Made by a program: the position numbers and the translations under genes. From NCBI RefSeq assembly GCF_014635325.1, contig NZ_BMCT01000006.1, positions 309,998-373,997 on the forward strand: DNA of 64,000 bases, in the 5' to 3' direction. The notes beneath the pieces were generated by a model. That model searched no databases. It was not told the origin of the DNA and worked only from the letters and a program-made list of their open reading frames with translations. The DNA is from Azorhizobium oxalatiphilum (GTDB lineage Bacteria; Pseudomonadota; Alphaproteobacteria; Rhizobiales; Xanthobacteraceae). This document shows, piece after piece, positions 18,995-29,371 of this stretch (the first letter of the stretch is position 1; each line of letters opens with the position of its first letter).

Positions 18995-19627
18995 TCAGAT
19001 GGCGTTGATGGCGAGCGCTTCCAGATAGGTGATCTGGCAGAGGTCGCCGAGCTGCACCTGCGCCATGTTGTTCAGTACCTGCTGGTCCACCGCCTTGATG
19101 GTGCGCACCTGTCCGTCCGGTCCCTCGAAGCTGATGGAGCCGTTGGACTTGTCGATGTTCACCAGAATGGTGGTGATGGTGACGCGGCGCACGCCGAACC
19201 CCTGCGGCCAGCCGGGCAGGCCGTCTTCCACCGCAACTTCGCCCACCACTTCGCCGGGCTTGCCCTGACGAGCCTTGCCGAGCGCGGTGACGACGCCGGG
19301 CACCAGGCGAATCAGCAGCTGCTGGTTGTTGCGCACCCCGTTAATGTCGCCCGCGATCAGCGGCACGCGCACCGCCCAGCGCTTGCCGGACGCACCTTCC
19401 AGCACCAGCCGGCGGGTCTTCGGGTCCATGGAGACCACGCGCGCCTTGTAGGTGAGCACCGTCACCGGGCCGACGCCGGGCACCAGCACGGTGGATGCCA
19501 TGGCGGTGGGCATGTTCTGCGCCAACGCGGGGGCGGCGATGAGCGCCGCGCCGAAGGTCGCGCCGAGCGCAAGGGCGCGGCGGCGGGACAGCCGGAGGGT
19601 GAGGGCGGGGGTGGACGTTTCAGGCAT
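18995..19627 (-). CDS. Secreted/periplasmic hypothetical protein with Tat-like signal
   Basis: Function unknown. The 210-residue product starts at the ATG at 19627, which has GAGGA 7 bases upstream, and carries a signal peptide with an arginine cluster (RLSRRRALALG) followed by a hydrophobic stretch and an ALAQ cleavage site. The mature part is beta-rich, with SMDPKTRRLVLEGASGKRW and ILVNIDKSNGSISFEGPDGQ, resembling periplasmic proteins in which covalent modification or a small-molecule-binding barrel is likely, but no catalytic motif is clear. It has no Cys, so it is not a lipoprotein. Confidence 0.72.
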   Translation of the reverse strand: MPETSTPALTLRLSRRRALALGATFGAALIAAPALAQNMPTAMASTVLVPGVGPVTVLTYKARVVSMDPKTRRLVLEGASGKRWAVRVPLIAGDINGVRNNQQLLIRLVPGVVTALGKARQGKPGEVVGEVAVEDGLPGWPQGFGVRRVTITTILVNIDKSNGSISFEGPDGQVRTIKAVDQQVLNNMAQVQLGDLCQITYLEALAINAI

Positions 19628-19969
19628 GGAACGATCCTCGTGCGATCCGGCGGCCTGAGGACGCGCGGCACCGGACCCGTCTGTCCGCCCGCCATCCCCC
19701 CGCGGGAATGGCACTCACCTACCATGTCGGATTCGCCCGCCGCAACCGCGCCGGGTGGTTGCGGGGCTGCGCAAGCCATTGTCACAATGGCTTCTGAAAA
19801 CTATGGTGAAGGTGTCATTCACGATCGCATCAGGTTCGGCTCCGGCGGCGATAAGCTGCTGAAATCACGGCAGGTGCGGGGTTCGGACGGTCGGCGCGAA
19901 GGCGGCGGCGGGATGGACGGCCAAGGCCCGGCGGCGGGCCGGACGAGAATGGCGGGAAGGGGCGATGCG
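19628..19969. other. 342-base divergent intergenic region upstream of olsB
   Basis: Lies between the secreted protein gene (minus) and olsB (plus). It holds a perfect 19-base inverted repeat at 19774-19792 and a TGTCAT half-site just past it (19812-19817). No additional gene is supported. Open frames run through it but lack a ribosome site. Confidence 0.6.
19774..19792. promoter_or_regulatory. 19-bp inverted repeat upstream of olsB
   Basis: AGCCATTGT-C-ACAATGGCT has two perfect 9-base arms around one central C, about 180 bases before the olsB start. It looks like a dimeric repressor site; the cognate regulator is unknown. Confidence 0.5.
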
Positions 19970-21085
19970 ATGAAGCGCGGCATTCCGGGTGAGACCCCAT
20001 TCAGTCTCCCGGCCCTCTTCGGCAAAGGCATGGACGTGGCCAAGGGAGGCTTCGCCAAGCTGCCGGCCGCGTTTTCGGCCGGCCCTTTCGCCAGCGACAT
20101 GAAGGGTGAGGCCGCGAACCTCAATACCCCCAATCTCACGCCTCCCAAGCTCGATGCGCACAAGCCCATCTTCTTTCCGGCAAGCCTGCCGGCGGCCTCG
20201 CAGAAGCTGGTGACGGATTTCCGTGCCATCAGCGGCATCCGCCATCGCGAGGCGCTGCCGGTCAGCGAGGAGCCAGTGGTGCTCGGCCGCATCGGCGCGC
20301 TGGAGGTGCGGCTCGCCCGCACGGCGCGCGATGTCCGCCGCGCGCAGCGCCTGCGCTACAAGGTCTTCTATGAGGAGATGTCGGCCATCGCCGATACGCC
20401 CTCGCGCCTCGCCCGCCGCGATTTCGATGCCTTTGATGCGGTGTGCGAGCATATCCTCGTGCTGGACCATGATGCCGGCAAGATGGTGCTCGGGCGCAGG
20501 AAGCCCAAGGTGGTTGGCACCTATCGCCTGCTCCGGCAGGAGGTGGCCAACCGCCACGGCGGCTTCTATTCGCAAAGCGAGTTCGACGTGAACGGGCTGG
20601 TGGATCGCCACCCGACCCTGAAGTTCCTGGAGCTGGGCCGCTCCTGCGTGCTGAAGCCCTATCGCAACAAGCGCACGGTGGAACTGCTGTGGCACGGCAT
20701 CTGGACCTATGTGCTGCGCAACCGCATCGACGCCATGCTGGGCTGCGCCAGCCTTGAGGGTACGGACCCGGACAAGCTGGCGCTGCCCTTGTCCTTCCTG
20801 CACCACAATGCGCTGGCTCCCGAGGCGTGGCGCACCCGCGCCTTGCCGAGCCGCTATGTGGAAATGAACCGCATGGCGAAAGAGGACATCAACCCCAAGG
20901 CGGCGTTGCTCTCCCTGCCGCCGCTGGTGAAGGGCTATCTGCGCCTTGGCGGCTATGTGGGCGAGGGCGCAGTGACCGACCATCAGTTCGGCACCACGGA
21001 CGTGCTGGTGATCCTGCCCGTCTCGGTGATCTCGCCGCGCTACGTGGAGCACTTCGGTCCGAGCGCGAACCGCCACGCAATATGA
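19970..21085 (+). CDS. olsB: L-ornithine N-alpha-acyltransferase (ornithine lipid synthesis)
   Basis: GNAT-fold enzyme that transfers a 3-hydroxyacyl group from ACP to ornithine to form lyso-ornithine lipid. The family core starts near residue 105 with LGRIGALEVRLARTARDVRRAQRLRYKVF, followed by HILVLDH, VGTYRLLRQEVA, SEFDV, FLELGRSCVLKPYRNKRTVELLW and GCASLEGTDPDKLALPLSFLHH. The 371-residue length exceeds the usual ~300 because of an N-terminal Pro/Ala/Phe-rich extension of about 80-100 residues. The ATG at 19970 has GGGAAGGGG upstream; a second ATG at 19949 is possible. The partner olsA (O-acyltransferase) is not adjacent. Confidence 0.9.
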   Translation: MKRGIPGETPFSLPALFGKGMDVAKGGFAKLPAAFSAGPFASDMKGEAANLNTPNLTPPKLDAHKPIFFPASLPAASQKLVTDFRAISGIRHREALPVSEEPVVLGRIGALEVRLARTARDVRRAQRLRYKVFYEEMSAIADTPSRLARRDFDAFDAVCEHILVLDHDAGKMVLGRRKPKVVGTYRLLRQEVANRHGGFYSQSEFDVNGLVDRHPTLKFLELGRSCVLKPYRNKRTVELLWHGIWTYVLRNRIDAMLGCASLEGTDPDKLALPLSFLHHNALAPEAWRTRALPSRYVEMNRMAKEDINPKAALLSLPPLVKGYLRLGGYVGEGAVTDHQFGTTDVLVILPVSVISPRYVEHFGPSANRHAI

Positions 21086-21387
21086 GCGTGGCGTCCCCAT
21101 CGCGACCTTAGCTGCATCGGCTGTTATGGCTGCGCGGTGCGGCGGATCGCTGCCCGCAGATGCTGCCCCGCACGGGTTTGCCCGTCGAGCGCGCTCATGA
21201 CACCTGCACGGTTTCTGACGCTATAGGGATCTTCTTCGCCTCATGATTGCGAATGAGGTGTATTTTTACCGCCATAAATAGAGGCGAGGAAAAAGGCTTT
21301 CATTTGCGTCGGTGGCGGCGAGCAATTTTCTTTGAACATTTGCGAGGGCTGGGGCAGTACTGCCGCGAAACGCCGGTATTGGAACGG
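21086..21387. other. Intergenic region between olsB and the 67-residue ORF
   Basis: About 300 bases. It contains a weak terminator-like hairpin at 21239-21267 and a locally AT-rich stretch (21259-21290 and 21325-21350) that may hold the promoter of the following small gene. I see no other feature. Confidence 0.5.
21239..21267 (+). terminator. Weak terminator-like hairpin downstream of olsB
   Basis: CCTCAT and ATGAGG form a six-pair stem with an eight-base loop, followed within two bases by TATTTTT. It lies about 150 bases past the olsB stop. Confidence 0.4.
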
Positions 21388-21591
21388 ATGAAGCAGGCCG
21401 AATATCTCCGCGATGAGCTGCAGCGCCTGCGCCAGATCGCGTCAAACGAAGATCTGAAGACGCTTGCTTATCTGCTGGAGGTGGCGGAGCGCGAGGCCAA
21501 TGTCGTCTTCCGCATGAAGAGGCAATTGGCGTTGGCTCTGCAGGCGCGGCAGGTGGCACGTCGGCCAGGGGCGGAAGTGCAGGAGGGCTGA
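21388..21591 (+). CDS. Small hypothetical helical protein, 67 residues
   Basis: Not assigned to a family. The product from ATG 21388 (MKQAEYLRDELQRLRQIASN...) is a charged, entirely helical short protein of a kind common in Hyphomicrobiales genomes. GGAACGG precedes the ATG as a weak ribosome site. The frame extends 47 codons further upstream, but those are arginine- and cysteine-rich with atypical codon choice. It converges on katG, from which it is separated by a 14-bp palindrome and the katG terminator. Confidence 0.55.
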   Translation: MKQAEYLRDELQRLRQIASNEDLKTLAYLLEVAEREANVVFRMKRQLALALQARQVARRPGAEVQEG

Positions 21592-21631
21592 TCCTGCGCC
21601 GGCACAAGGCAGGTGGCCGTTGATCAGGCGT

Positions 21632-21645
21632 GCAACAATTGTTGC
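21632..21645. promoter_or_regulatory. 14-bp palindrome between small ORF and katG terminator
   Basis: GCAACAATTGTTGC is a perfect palindrome lying 41-54 bases after the small ORF stop and just before the katG terminator. There is no gene start near it in either direction, so an operator role is doubtful. Confidence 0.3.
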
Positions 21646-21660
21646 CGTATCCTTCGTAAA

Positions 21661-21698
21661 TACAAAAGCCCTCGCCGCCGGAAGCCCGACGGCGAGGG
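21661..21698 (-). terminator. Rho-independent terminator of katG
   Basis: On the minus strand CCCTCGCCG, a 12-base loop, and CGGCGAGGG are followed by CTTTTGTATTT. The stem begins 12 bases past the katG stop codon. Confidence 0.85.
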
Positions 21699-21710
21699 TA
21701 CTCAGTTCGA

Positions 21711-23969
<2,259 letters not shown>

Positions 23970-23983
23970 TCATTAGATTAATT

Positions 23984-23999
23984 CCGATTTACTGATCGG
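23984..23999. promoter_or_regulatory. Candidate OxyR site between katG and oxyR
   Basis: CCGAT-N6-ATCGG is an inverted repeat ending 17 bases before the oxyR ATG, in an AT-rich patch of the 128-base divergent gap. Position and symmetry fit a LysR-type autoregulatory site; the sequence does not match the enteric OxyR consensus well. Confidence 0.4.
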
Positions 24000-24016
24000 C
24001 GTGATAAGCTGAGATT

Positions 24017-24943
24017 ATGAAGAATCTGACTTTGCGCCAATTGCGTTATTTTGAGGCGCTTGCCCGGCACGGCCATTTCCGTCATGCCGCCGAGGCCTGC
24101 GGCATTTCCCAGCCCGCTCTGTCCATGCAGATCAAGGAGTTGGAGCAGGAGGTGGGGACGAAATTGTTCGAGCGCAGCGCCCGGCAGGTGCGGCTCACCA
24201 GTTTCGGAGAGGAGTTCGCGCCCCGCATCCGCGATATTTTACGCTCCCTCGACGAACTGGGGGATCTGGCGCGGGCCTCACAGGATCGGCTGATGGGGCG
24301 GCTTCGCATCGGCGTCATACCCACGGTGGCGCCCTATCTGCTGCCGACCCTGATCGCCAGCCTGAGCGAGCATGAGGGGCTCGACATCCATGTGCGGGAG
24401 ACGCAGACACCCCGCCTCCTGCAGGAGCTGGAGGATGGCCGGCTGGACACAGCGGTGGTCGCCCTGCCGGTTTCCGAGCCGGCGCTGATCGAGGTGCCGC
24501 TGTTCACGGAGAACTTCGTTCTGGTCCGCCCCGGCGCCGATGCGGACAAGCCGATCCCTGATCCGGAGGAACTGCGCGAGATGCGGCTGCTGCTGCTGGA
24601 AGAGGGGCACTGCTTTCGCGATCAGGCGCTGTCCTTCTGCGAGGTGGACACGCGGGTGACGCCCAAGCGCGATTTTCTGGAGGCCAGCTCCCTGTCCACG
24701 CTGGTGCAGATGGTGGATGCCGGCATCGGTATCACGCTGATCCCTGAGATGGCGGTGACGGTAGAGACGCGCTCGGCCTCCGTGTCCGTGGCGCGCTTCG
24801 GCAATCCGCAGCCCTCGCGCACCATCGGCATGGTCTGGCGCAAGACCAGCCCGCTGACCAAGCAACTGATCCAGATTTCCGATGTGGTCCGCCGTGCCAC
24901 CGTCGGCCTTAACGCGGCCGGCCCTGCGTCGGCTGGGGGCTAG
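24017..24943 (+). CDS. oxyR: Hydrogen peroxide-sensing LysR regulator OxyR
   Basis: The 308-residue protein has the LysR HTH (FRHAAEACGISQPALSMQIK) and the OxyR sensing loop EEGHCFRDQALSFCEVD. The two cysteines fall at residues 199 and 208, the same numbering as the disulfide-forming pair of the E. coli protein, so peroxide sensing is well supported. It is divergent from katG, a classic target. The C-terminal region (IGITLIPEMAV) is also typical. No obvious Shine-Dalgarno lies before the ATG (GCTGAGATT), so the start relies on family alignment. Confidence 0.96.
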   Translation: MKNLTLRQLRYFEALARHGHFRHAAEACGISQPALSMQIKELEQEVGTKLFERSARQVRLTSFGEEFAPRIRDILRSLDELGDLARASQDRLMGRLRIGVIPTVAPYLLPTLIASLSEHEGLDIHVRETQTPRLLQELEDGRLDTAVVALPVSEPALIEVPLFTENFVLVRPGADADKPIPDPEELREMRLLLLEEGHCFRDQALSFCEVDTRVTPKRDFLEASSLSTLVQMVDAGIGITLIPEMAVTVETRSASVSVARFGNPQPSRTIGMVWRKTSPLTKQLIQISDVVRRATVGLNAAGPASAGG

Positions 24944-25025
24944 CCCTGACGAGGCCGCCATTGGCGCGGCGTGTCCCTTTCGCCTATGGTGCCGCCCCGT
25001 TTCCAGCCTGATTGATCGTCTGTCC

Positions 25026-26387
25026 GTGACCCCAGCCGCCCGCCTGCAAACCACTCTCGAACTGCTGCACGACGTCGATCGTGTGGCGCGTCCCGTCGAT
25101 GCCGTCGTCTCGGCCTTCTTCCGGGCCCGCCGCTATATCGAGGAGGCCGATCGCGGCCGCATTCTCGATCTCATAACCGCGCTGTTGCGCCATCACGCCC
25201 GCCTTGGCTGGTGGCTGGCCAAGCACGGGCGGGAGGACACCCCGCGCAACCGCCTTCTGGCCTGGCTGGCGCTGGACGGCACCCGGACCCGCGACCAGAT
25301 CCAGAACCTGTTCAGCGGCAAGCAGTTCGCGCCTGCCCCTTTGAGGGATCACGAGCGCGGTCTGCTCGGCAAATTGCAGGGTTGCACCATCGAGCACCCC
25401 GCCATGCCGGACGAGGTGCGGTTCGAATGCCCCGAATGGGCGCTCGAGCCCCTGAAGAGGCGGTTCGGTGCCGCGCTCCCGCGCGAGATGGCGGCGATGC
25501 TCACCGACGCGCCGCTCGACCTGCGCGTCAATCCCATCAAGGCCACGCGCGACGGCGCGCTGGCAGCGCTGAAGGCGCTTGGCCTGCCCGCCGAAGCCTC
25601 GCGCATGGCGCCTTACGGCATCCGCGTGCATCAGCGCTTCTCCTTGTCCCGTTTCGCTATGCTGAAGAGCGGCGAGGTGGAGATTCAGGACGAGGGCTCG
25701 CAGCTGGTGGCGCGGGTGGTGGATGCGCGACCGGGCGAGCGGGTGGTGGATTTCTGCGCCGGGGCCGGCGGCAAGACGCTGGCGATCGCCGCGCAGATGG
25801 CCAACAAGGGCCATGTGATCGCCTGCGACGTCATGGAAAGCCGCCTGAAGCGCGGTGCCGAGCGTTTTCGCCGGGCGGGCCTGCACAATATCGAGACCCG
25901 GCACCTCGCCAGCGAGACCGACAAGTGGGTGAAGCGCCACAAGGGCTCCTATGACCGCGTGCTGGTGGATGCGCCGTGCAGCGGCACCGGCACGTGGCGG
26001 CGCAATCCGGATGCGCGCTGGCGCACCCTTGGGCCGGGCCTGAGCAATCTGCTGCCGTTGCAGGCCGGCATTCTCGCCAGCGCGGCGCGGCTGGTGAAGC
26101 CGGCCGGACGGCTGGTCTATGCCACCTGTTCGCTGCTGGCCGAGGAAAATGAAGAGCAGGTGGCGGCGTTTCTGGCGGCGCATCCGGCATTCCGGGTGGT
26201 GCCGCTGCGGGAGGTGGCGCCGGAGCTGAACTTTTCGGCGCACCCCGATTATCTGGCGCTGACCCCCGCCCGCCACGACACCGACGGCTTCTTCGCCGCT
26301 GTCCTCCAGCGTGAGGCGGCGCAGGTGGTGGAGGAGATGGCGGAAGGTGTCTCTGCGGAGCCGATCGACCCCGGTCCCGGACAGTAA
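25026..26387 (+). CDS. RsmB/NOP-family RNA cytosine-5 methyltransferase
   Basis: The 453-residue enzyme has an N-terminal NusB-like helical domain (about 1-130), then the catalytic fold with motif I VVDFCAGAGGKTLAIAAQM, motif IV VDAPCSGTGTWRRNPDARW and motif VI YATCSLLAEENEEQV. The two cysteines in motifs IV and VI are the release and nucleophile residues of RNA m5C methyltransferases, so the enzyme should be active, probably on 16S rRNA; the exact nucleotide is not decidable here. The GTG at 25026 gives the plausible N-terminus MTPAARLQTTLELL. It follows oxyR by 82 bases on the same strand. Confidence 0.92.
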   Translation: MTPAARLQTTLELLHDVDRVARPVDAVVSAFFRARRYIEEADRGRILDLITALLRHHARLGWWLAKHGREDTPRNRLLAWLALDGTRTRDQIQNLFSGKQFAPAPLRDHERGLLGKLQGCTIEHPAMPDEVRFECPEWALEPLKRRFGAALPREMAAMLTDAPLDLRVNPIKATRDGALAALKALGLPAEASRMAPYGIRVHQRFSLSRFAMLKSGEVEIQDEGSQLVARVVDARPGERVVDFCAGAGGKTLAIAAQMANKGHVIACDVMESRLKRGAERFRRAGLHNIETRHLASETDKWVKRHKGSYDRVLVDAPCSGTGTWRRNPDARWRTLGPGLSNLLPLQAGILASAARLVKPAGRLVYATCSLLAEENEEQVAAFLAAHPAFRVVPLREVAPELNFSAHPDYLALTPARHDTDGFFAAVLQREAAQVVEEMAEGVSAEPIDPGPGQ

Positions 26388-26400
26388 TTAGGCAGCAGTG

Positions 26401-26440
26401 TCGTCATCCCCGGTCCAAGTGTGAGGCTCGGGAATGACGA
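26401..26440. terminator. Inverted repeat between convergent RNA methyltransferase and galE (REP-like/bidirectional terminator)
   Basis: TCGTCATCCCCG (26401-26412) and CGGGAATGACGA (26429-26440) form a 12-pair stem with one mismatch or G-U pair and a 16-base loop. The GTCATYCCCG motif is typical of extragenic palindromes in alphaproteobacteria. There is no U-tract. Confidence 0.55.
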
Positions 26441-26495
26441 CCTGTGCTGCGGGCGGCCGTGCCTTGAACGTCGTCGGAGCCGGATTTATCCGCCT

Positions 26496-27482
26496 CTAGT
26501 TGCGCTTGCGGTCCAGATCGCGCTCCCAGTCGAGCGCGGTGCGCACGATGGTGGTGAGGTCGTCCAGCTTCGGCTGCCAGCCCACCGTGGCGCGGATCTT
26601 GTCCGCCTTCGCGACGATGGCCGCCGGATCGCCGGGGCGGCGCGGCGAGATCGTCACCTTGAAGTCCACCTCGGAGACCTTCTTCACGGTCTCGATGACT
26701 TCCAGTACCGAATAGCCCTGCCCGTAACCGCAGTTGAAGACGGCGCTTTCGCCGCCCTGCCGCAGGTAGTTCAGCGCGTCCAGATGCGCGGCGGTGAGGT
26801 CGCTCACATGGATGTAGTCGCGCAGGCAGGTGCCGTCCGGGGTGGGATAGTCGGTGCCATAGACCTGCATGCCCGCGCGCTTGCCCAGCGCGGTCTCGCA
26901 GGCGACCTTGATGAGATGGGTGGCGCCCGCCGTGGACTGGCCGGTGCGGCCGGCCGGATCTGCGCCCGCCACGTTGAAATAGCGTAGCGCCACATGGCGG
27001 AGCGGGAAGGCCACGGAGGTGTCCTCCAGCATCCACTCGCTCATGAGCTTGGAGCGGCCATAAGGCGAGATGGGCGAGAGCAGGGCGTCCTCGGCCACCG
27101 GATCATTGCCCACCATGCCGTACACGGCGGCGGTGGAGGAGAAGATCATGTGCGGCACGCCGGCCTTGACCACGGCCTCCAGCAGGGCGCGGGTCTTCAC
27201 CGTGTTGGCGTAGTAGTAGCCGAGCGGATCGCTCACCGATTCAGGCACGACGATGCGCGCGGCGAAGTGCACCACCGCCGTGATGTCATGCTCGGCGATG
27301 ATGCGGGCGACAAGCTCGCTGTCCGAAACATCGCCTTCGATGAAAGTGGCGTTGGGATGCACGGCCCAGCGGAAGCCGGTGGACAGATTGTCCAGCACCA
27401 CCGCCGGTTCGCCCGCATCGATCAGGGCCAGAACCATGTGGCTGCCGATATAGCCTGCACCACCCGTAACGAGCACCGCCAT
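26496..27482 (-). CDS. galE: UDP-glucose 4-epimerase
   Basis: Interconverts UDP-glucose and UDP-galactose for envelope polysaccharides. The 328-residue short-chain dehydrogenase-type enzyme has the NAD motif [14 protein letters not shown] at the start, the Ser/Tyr/Lys active site (FSSTAAVYG and [14 protein letters not shown]), and [13 protein letters not shown]. The ATG at 27482 has AAGGAGG 7 bases upstream. That ribosome site can pair with an upstream TCCTCC, see the separate entry. It is divergent from galU, so the two genes that supply and interconvert UDP-glucose share a 185-base promoter region. Confidence 0.95.
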   Translation of the reverse strand: MAVLVTGGAGYIGSHMVLALIDAGEPAVVLDNLSTGFRWAVHPNATFIEGDVSDSELVARIIAEHDITAVVHFAARIVVPESVSDPLGYYYANTVKTRALLEAVVKAGVPHMIFSSTAAVYGMVGNDPVAEDALLSPISPYGRSKLMSEWMLEDTSVAFPLRHVALRYFNVAGADPAGRTGQSTAGATHLIKVACETALGKRAGMQVYGTDYPTPDGTCLRDYIHVSDLTAAHLDALNYLRQGGESAVFNCGYGQGYSVLEVIETVKKVSEVDFKVTISPRRPGDPAAIVAKADKIRATVGWQPKLDDLTTIVRTALDWERDLDRKRN

Positions 27483-27488
27483 GTACCG

Positions 27489-27509
27489 TCCTCCTTGGCT
27501 GTTGGAGGA
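27489..27509 (-). promoter_or_regulatory. Hairpin sequestering the galE ribosome-binding site
   Basis: On the minus strand TCCTCC (27509-27504) can pair with GGAGGA (27494-27489), which is the galE Shine-Dalgarno, across a nine-base loop. This could tune or condition galE translation. Confidence 0.45.
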
Positions 27510-27537
27510 GAAAGTGGGCTTTGTGCGGTGGCGCGTC

Positions 27538-27567
27538 AATGCGTTCTCCCCACTGGGAAAACGCATT
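27538..27567. promoter_or_regulatory. Imperfect inverted repeat in the galE-galU gap
   Basis: AATGCGTTCTCCC and GGGAAAACGCATT are 13-base arms with one mismatch around a four-base centre (CACT), in the middle of the divergent promoter region. It is a candidate operator controlling both genes. Confidence 0.5.
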
Positions 27568-27667
27568 TATTTTGCAACTATTTTCGAGCTTTGCCGTTGT
27601 TTTGCCGCCGGCATCAGTCCTGTGTTACGAACCCGGTGTCCACCCACGAAACGCACGGTGTTCATAT

Positions 27668-28555
27668 ATGCCCAAGCCCCTCCGTAAAGCCATTCTGCCG
27701 GTCGCCGGTCTCGGCACGCGTTTCCTGCCCGCCACCAAGGCGGTGCCGAAGGAAATGCTGACCGTCGTGGACCGGCCGGTGGTGCAGCACGTGGTCGATG
27801 AGGCCGTGGCTGCCGGCATCGAGCACATCGTGTTCGTCACCGGCCGCAATAAAGCGGTCATCGAGGACCATTTCGACCGCCAGTTCGAGCTGGAAAAGAC
27901 GCTGGCCGACCGCGGCAAGACCAAGGAACTGGCCCAGCTCGACCGCGACACGCCCAAGGCCGGCACCACGTCCTTCACCCGCCAGCAGTTGCCGCTGGGC
28001 CTCGGCCATGCGGTGTGGTGCGCGCGCGACCTGATCGGCGACGAGCCCTTCGCGCTGCTGCTGCCCGACATGCTTCACCTGCCCAACGGCAACGGCAAGG
28101 GTTGCCTCACCAGCATGGTGGAGACCTACAACCGCACCGGCGGGAACGTCGTCTCGGTCTATGAGGTGCCGGACGACCAGACCCACCAGTACGGCATCGT
28201 CGGTCTCGGTAACGAAACCTCTACCGGCGCCAACGAGATCAGCAGAATGGTGGAGAAGCCGGCCTCGGGAACGGCACCCAGCAATCTGGCCATCTCCGGC
28301 CGCTACATCCTCCAGCCCACCATCTTTGACCTGCTGGCCAAGCAGGAGCAGGGCGCCGGCAACGAGATTCAGCTCACCGATTCGATGCTGCGCCTGATGG
28401 AGCGCGAGCGCTTCTTCTCGGTGCGGTTCGACGGCACGGTCTATGACTGCGGCTCGAAGATCGGCTTCCTCATGGCGAACGTCGCCTACGCCATGTCGCG
28501 CCCCGATATTGCCCCGGAATTCCGCGCCGAGCTGGGCCAGTTCCTCGAAGCGTGA
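27668..28555 (+). CDS. galU: UTP-glucose-1-phosphate uridylyltransferase
   Basis: Makes UDP-glucose from UTP and glucose-1-phosphate. The 295-residue product begins [21 protein letters not shown], the nucleotide-binding signature of GalU, and contains the catalytic-lysine segment [10 protein letters not shown], the [14 protein letters not shown] motif and [11 protein letters not shown] near the C-terminus. Length is normal. The ATG at 27668 is fixed by the conserved N-terminus; longer in-frame starts upstream run through the promoter region and are rejected. Divergent from galE, with a hairpin after the stop. Confidence 0.97.
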   Translation: MPKPLRKAILPVAGLGTRFLPATKAVPKEMLTVVDRPVVQHVVDEAVAAGIEHIVFVTGRNKAVIEDHFDRQFELEKTLADRGKTKELAQLDRDTPKAGTTSFTRQQLPLGLGHAVWCARDLIGDEPFALLLPDMLHLPNGNGKGCLTSMVETYNRTGGNVVSVYEVPDDQTHQYGIVGLGNETSTGANEISRMVEKPASGTAPSNLAISGRYILQPTIFDLLAKQEQGAGNEIQLTDSMLRLMERERFFSVRFDGTVYDCGSKIGFLMANVAYAMSRPDIAPEFRAELGQFLEA

Positions 28556-28572
28556 CATTACGGAATGTGAGA

Positions 28573-28603
28573 GGCGCTCCCGGCGCATGCCGCTGGGAGC
28601 GCC
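28573..28603 (+). terminator. Hairpin downstream of galU
   Basis: GGCGCTCCC and GGGAGCGCC form a nine-pair perfect stem 17 bases after the galU stop; the loop itself contains a small palindrome. Only TTG follows, so termination efficiency is uncertain. Confidence 0.5.
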
Positions 28604-28674
28604 TTGACCCGTCTGGCGATCCCGTCTAATCGCCAAGCTGTTCCTTTGCTTGATCCGGCCGGAGCCGACCGCGC

Positions 28675-29280
28675 ATGCTCCAATCCCAAGACCGTCGCTG
28701 CGCCCCCGCGAAGCCCCTCAAAGACGAGGTCCGCTTCCTGCAGTCATGGTTCCAGAGCCCGCTGAAGACCGGCGCCGTTTCCCCCTCGGGGCGCGCGCTG
28801 GCCCGGATGATGGCTAGTTATCTCGACCCCCGGACCGAAGGTCCGGTGATCGAGCTCGGACCGGGCACCGGCCCGGTGACCAAGGCGCTGCTGGAGCGGG
28901 GTTTTGCCCCGGAACGGCTGTTCCTGATCGAGTACAATCACGAATTCTGCAATCTGCTGCGCAAGCGCTATCCCGGCGTGACCGTCATCCAGGGTGACGC
29001 CTACGCCATGCGCGATACGCTCAATGGACGTCTGGATGCCCCCGCCGTTGGCTGCATCTCGTCCTTGCCGCTCTTCACCAAGCCGCCGCACGATCGCGAC
29101 CGCATGGTGAACGAGGCGTTCGATCTGTCGGTGCCCGGAGCGCCGTTCGTGCAGTTCACCTATGCGCTGGTTTCCCCCGTGCCGCTCAAGCATGGCGAGA
29201 TCAATGGCGAGCGCTCGCCGCGCGTGTGGCTGAACCTGCCGCCGGCCTGCGTCTGGGCCTATCGCCGTCCGACGGCCTGA
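28675..29280 (+). CDS. pmtA: Phospholipid N-methyltransferase-like SAM methyltransferase
   Basis: The 201-residue protein matches rhizobial PmtA-type enzymes, which methylate phosphatidylethanolamine toward phosphatidylcholine. It has FLQSWFQSPLKTGAVSPSGRALA at the N-terminus, motif I VIELGPGTGPVTKALLERG, LIEYNHEFCNLLRKRYPG, and the substrate-side segment SSLPLFTKPP. The N-terminus is amphipathic, fitting a membrane-associated enzyme. The enzyme may instead be a related methyltransferase with different lipid specificity; the symbol is an inference. Monocistronic, between two hairpins. Confidence 0.75.
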   Translation: MLQSQDRRCAPAKPLKDEVRFLQSWFQSPLKTGAVSPSGRALARMMASYLDPRTEGPVIELGPGTGPVTKALLERGFAPERLFLIEYNHEFCNLLRKRYPGVTVIQGDAYAMRDTLNGRLDAPAVGCISSLPLFTKPPHDRDRMVNEAFDLSVPGAPFVQFTYALVSPVPLKHGEINGERSPRVWLNLPPACVWAYRRPTA

Positions 29281-29292
29281 GCACCCATCCTG

Positions 29293-29315
29293 TCTCCGGG
29301 CTTCCCTCCCGGAGA
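29293..29315 (+). terminator. Hairpin after the PmtA-like gene
   Basis: TCTCCGGG and CCCGGAGA form an eight-pair perfect stem with a seven-base loop, 12 bases after the stop codon. No U-tract follows. Confidence 0.5.
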
Positions 29316-29322
29316 CGCCAGA

Positions 29323-29352
29323 GCCGGACCTGCTCCAGCCGGACCTGCTCCA
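29323..29352. repeat. 15-bp perfect tandem repeat, two copies
   Basis: GCCGGACCTGCTCCA occurs twice back to back in the leader of the following gene, immediately after the preceding hairpin. Confidence 0.7.
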
Positions 29353-29371
29353 GGTTTACAGGGGCCAATCC

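Noticed and set aside
19811..19830. Pho box upstream of olsB
   Set aside because: Only one good half (GTGTCAT); the second repeat at 11-bp spacing matches poorly.
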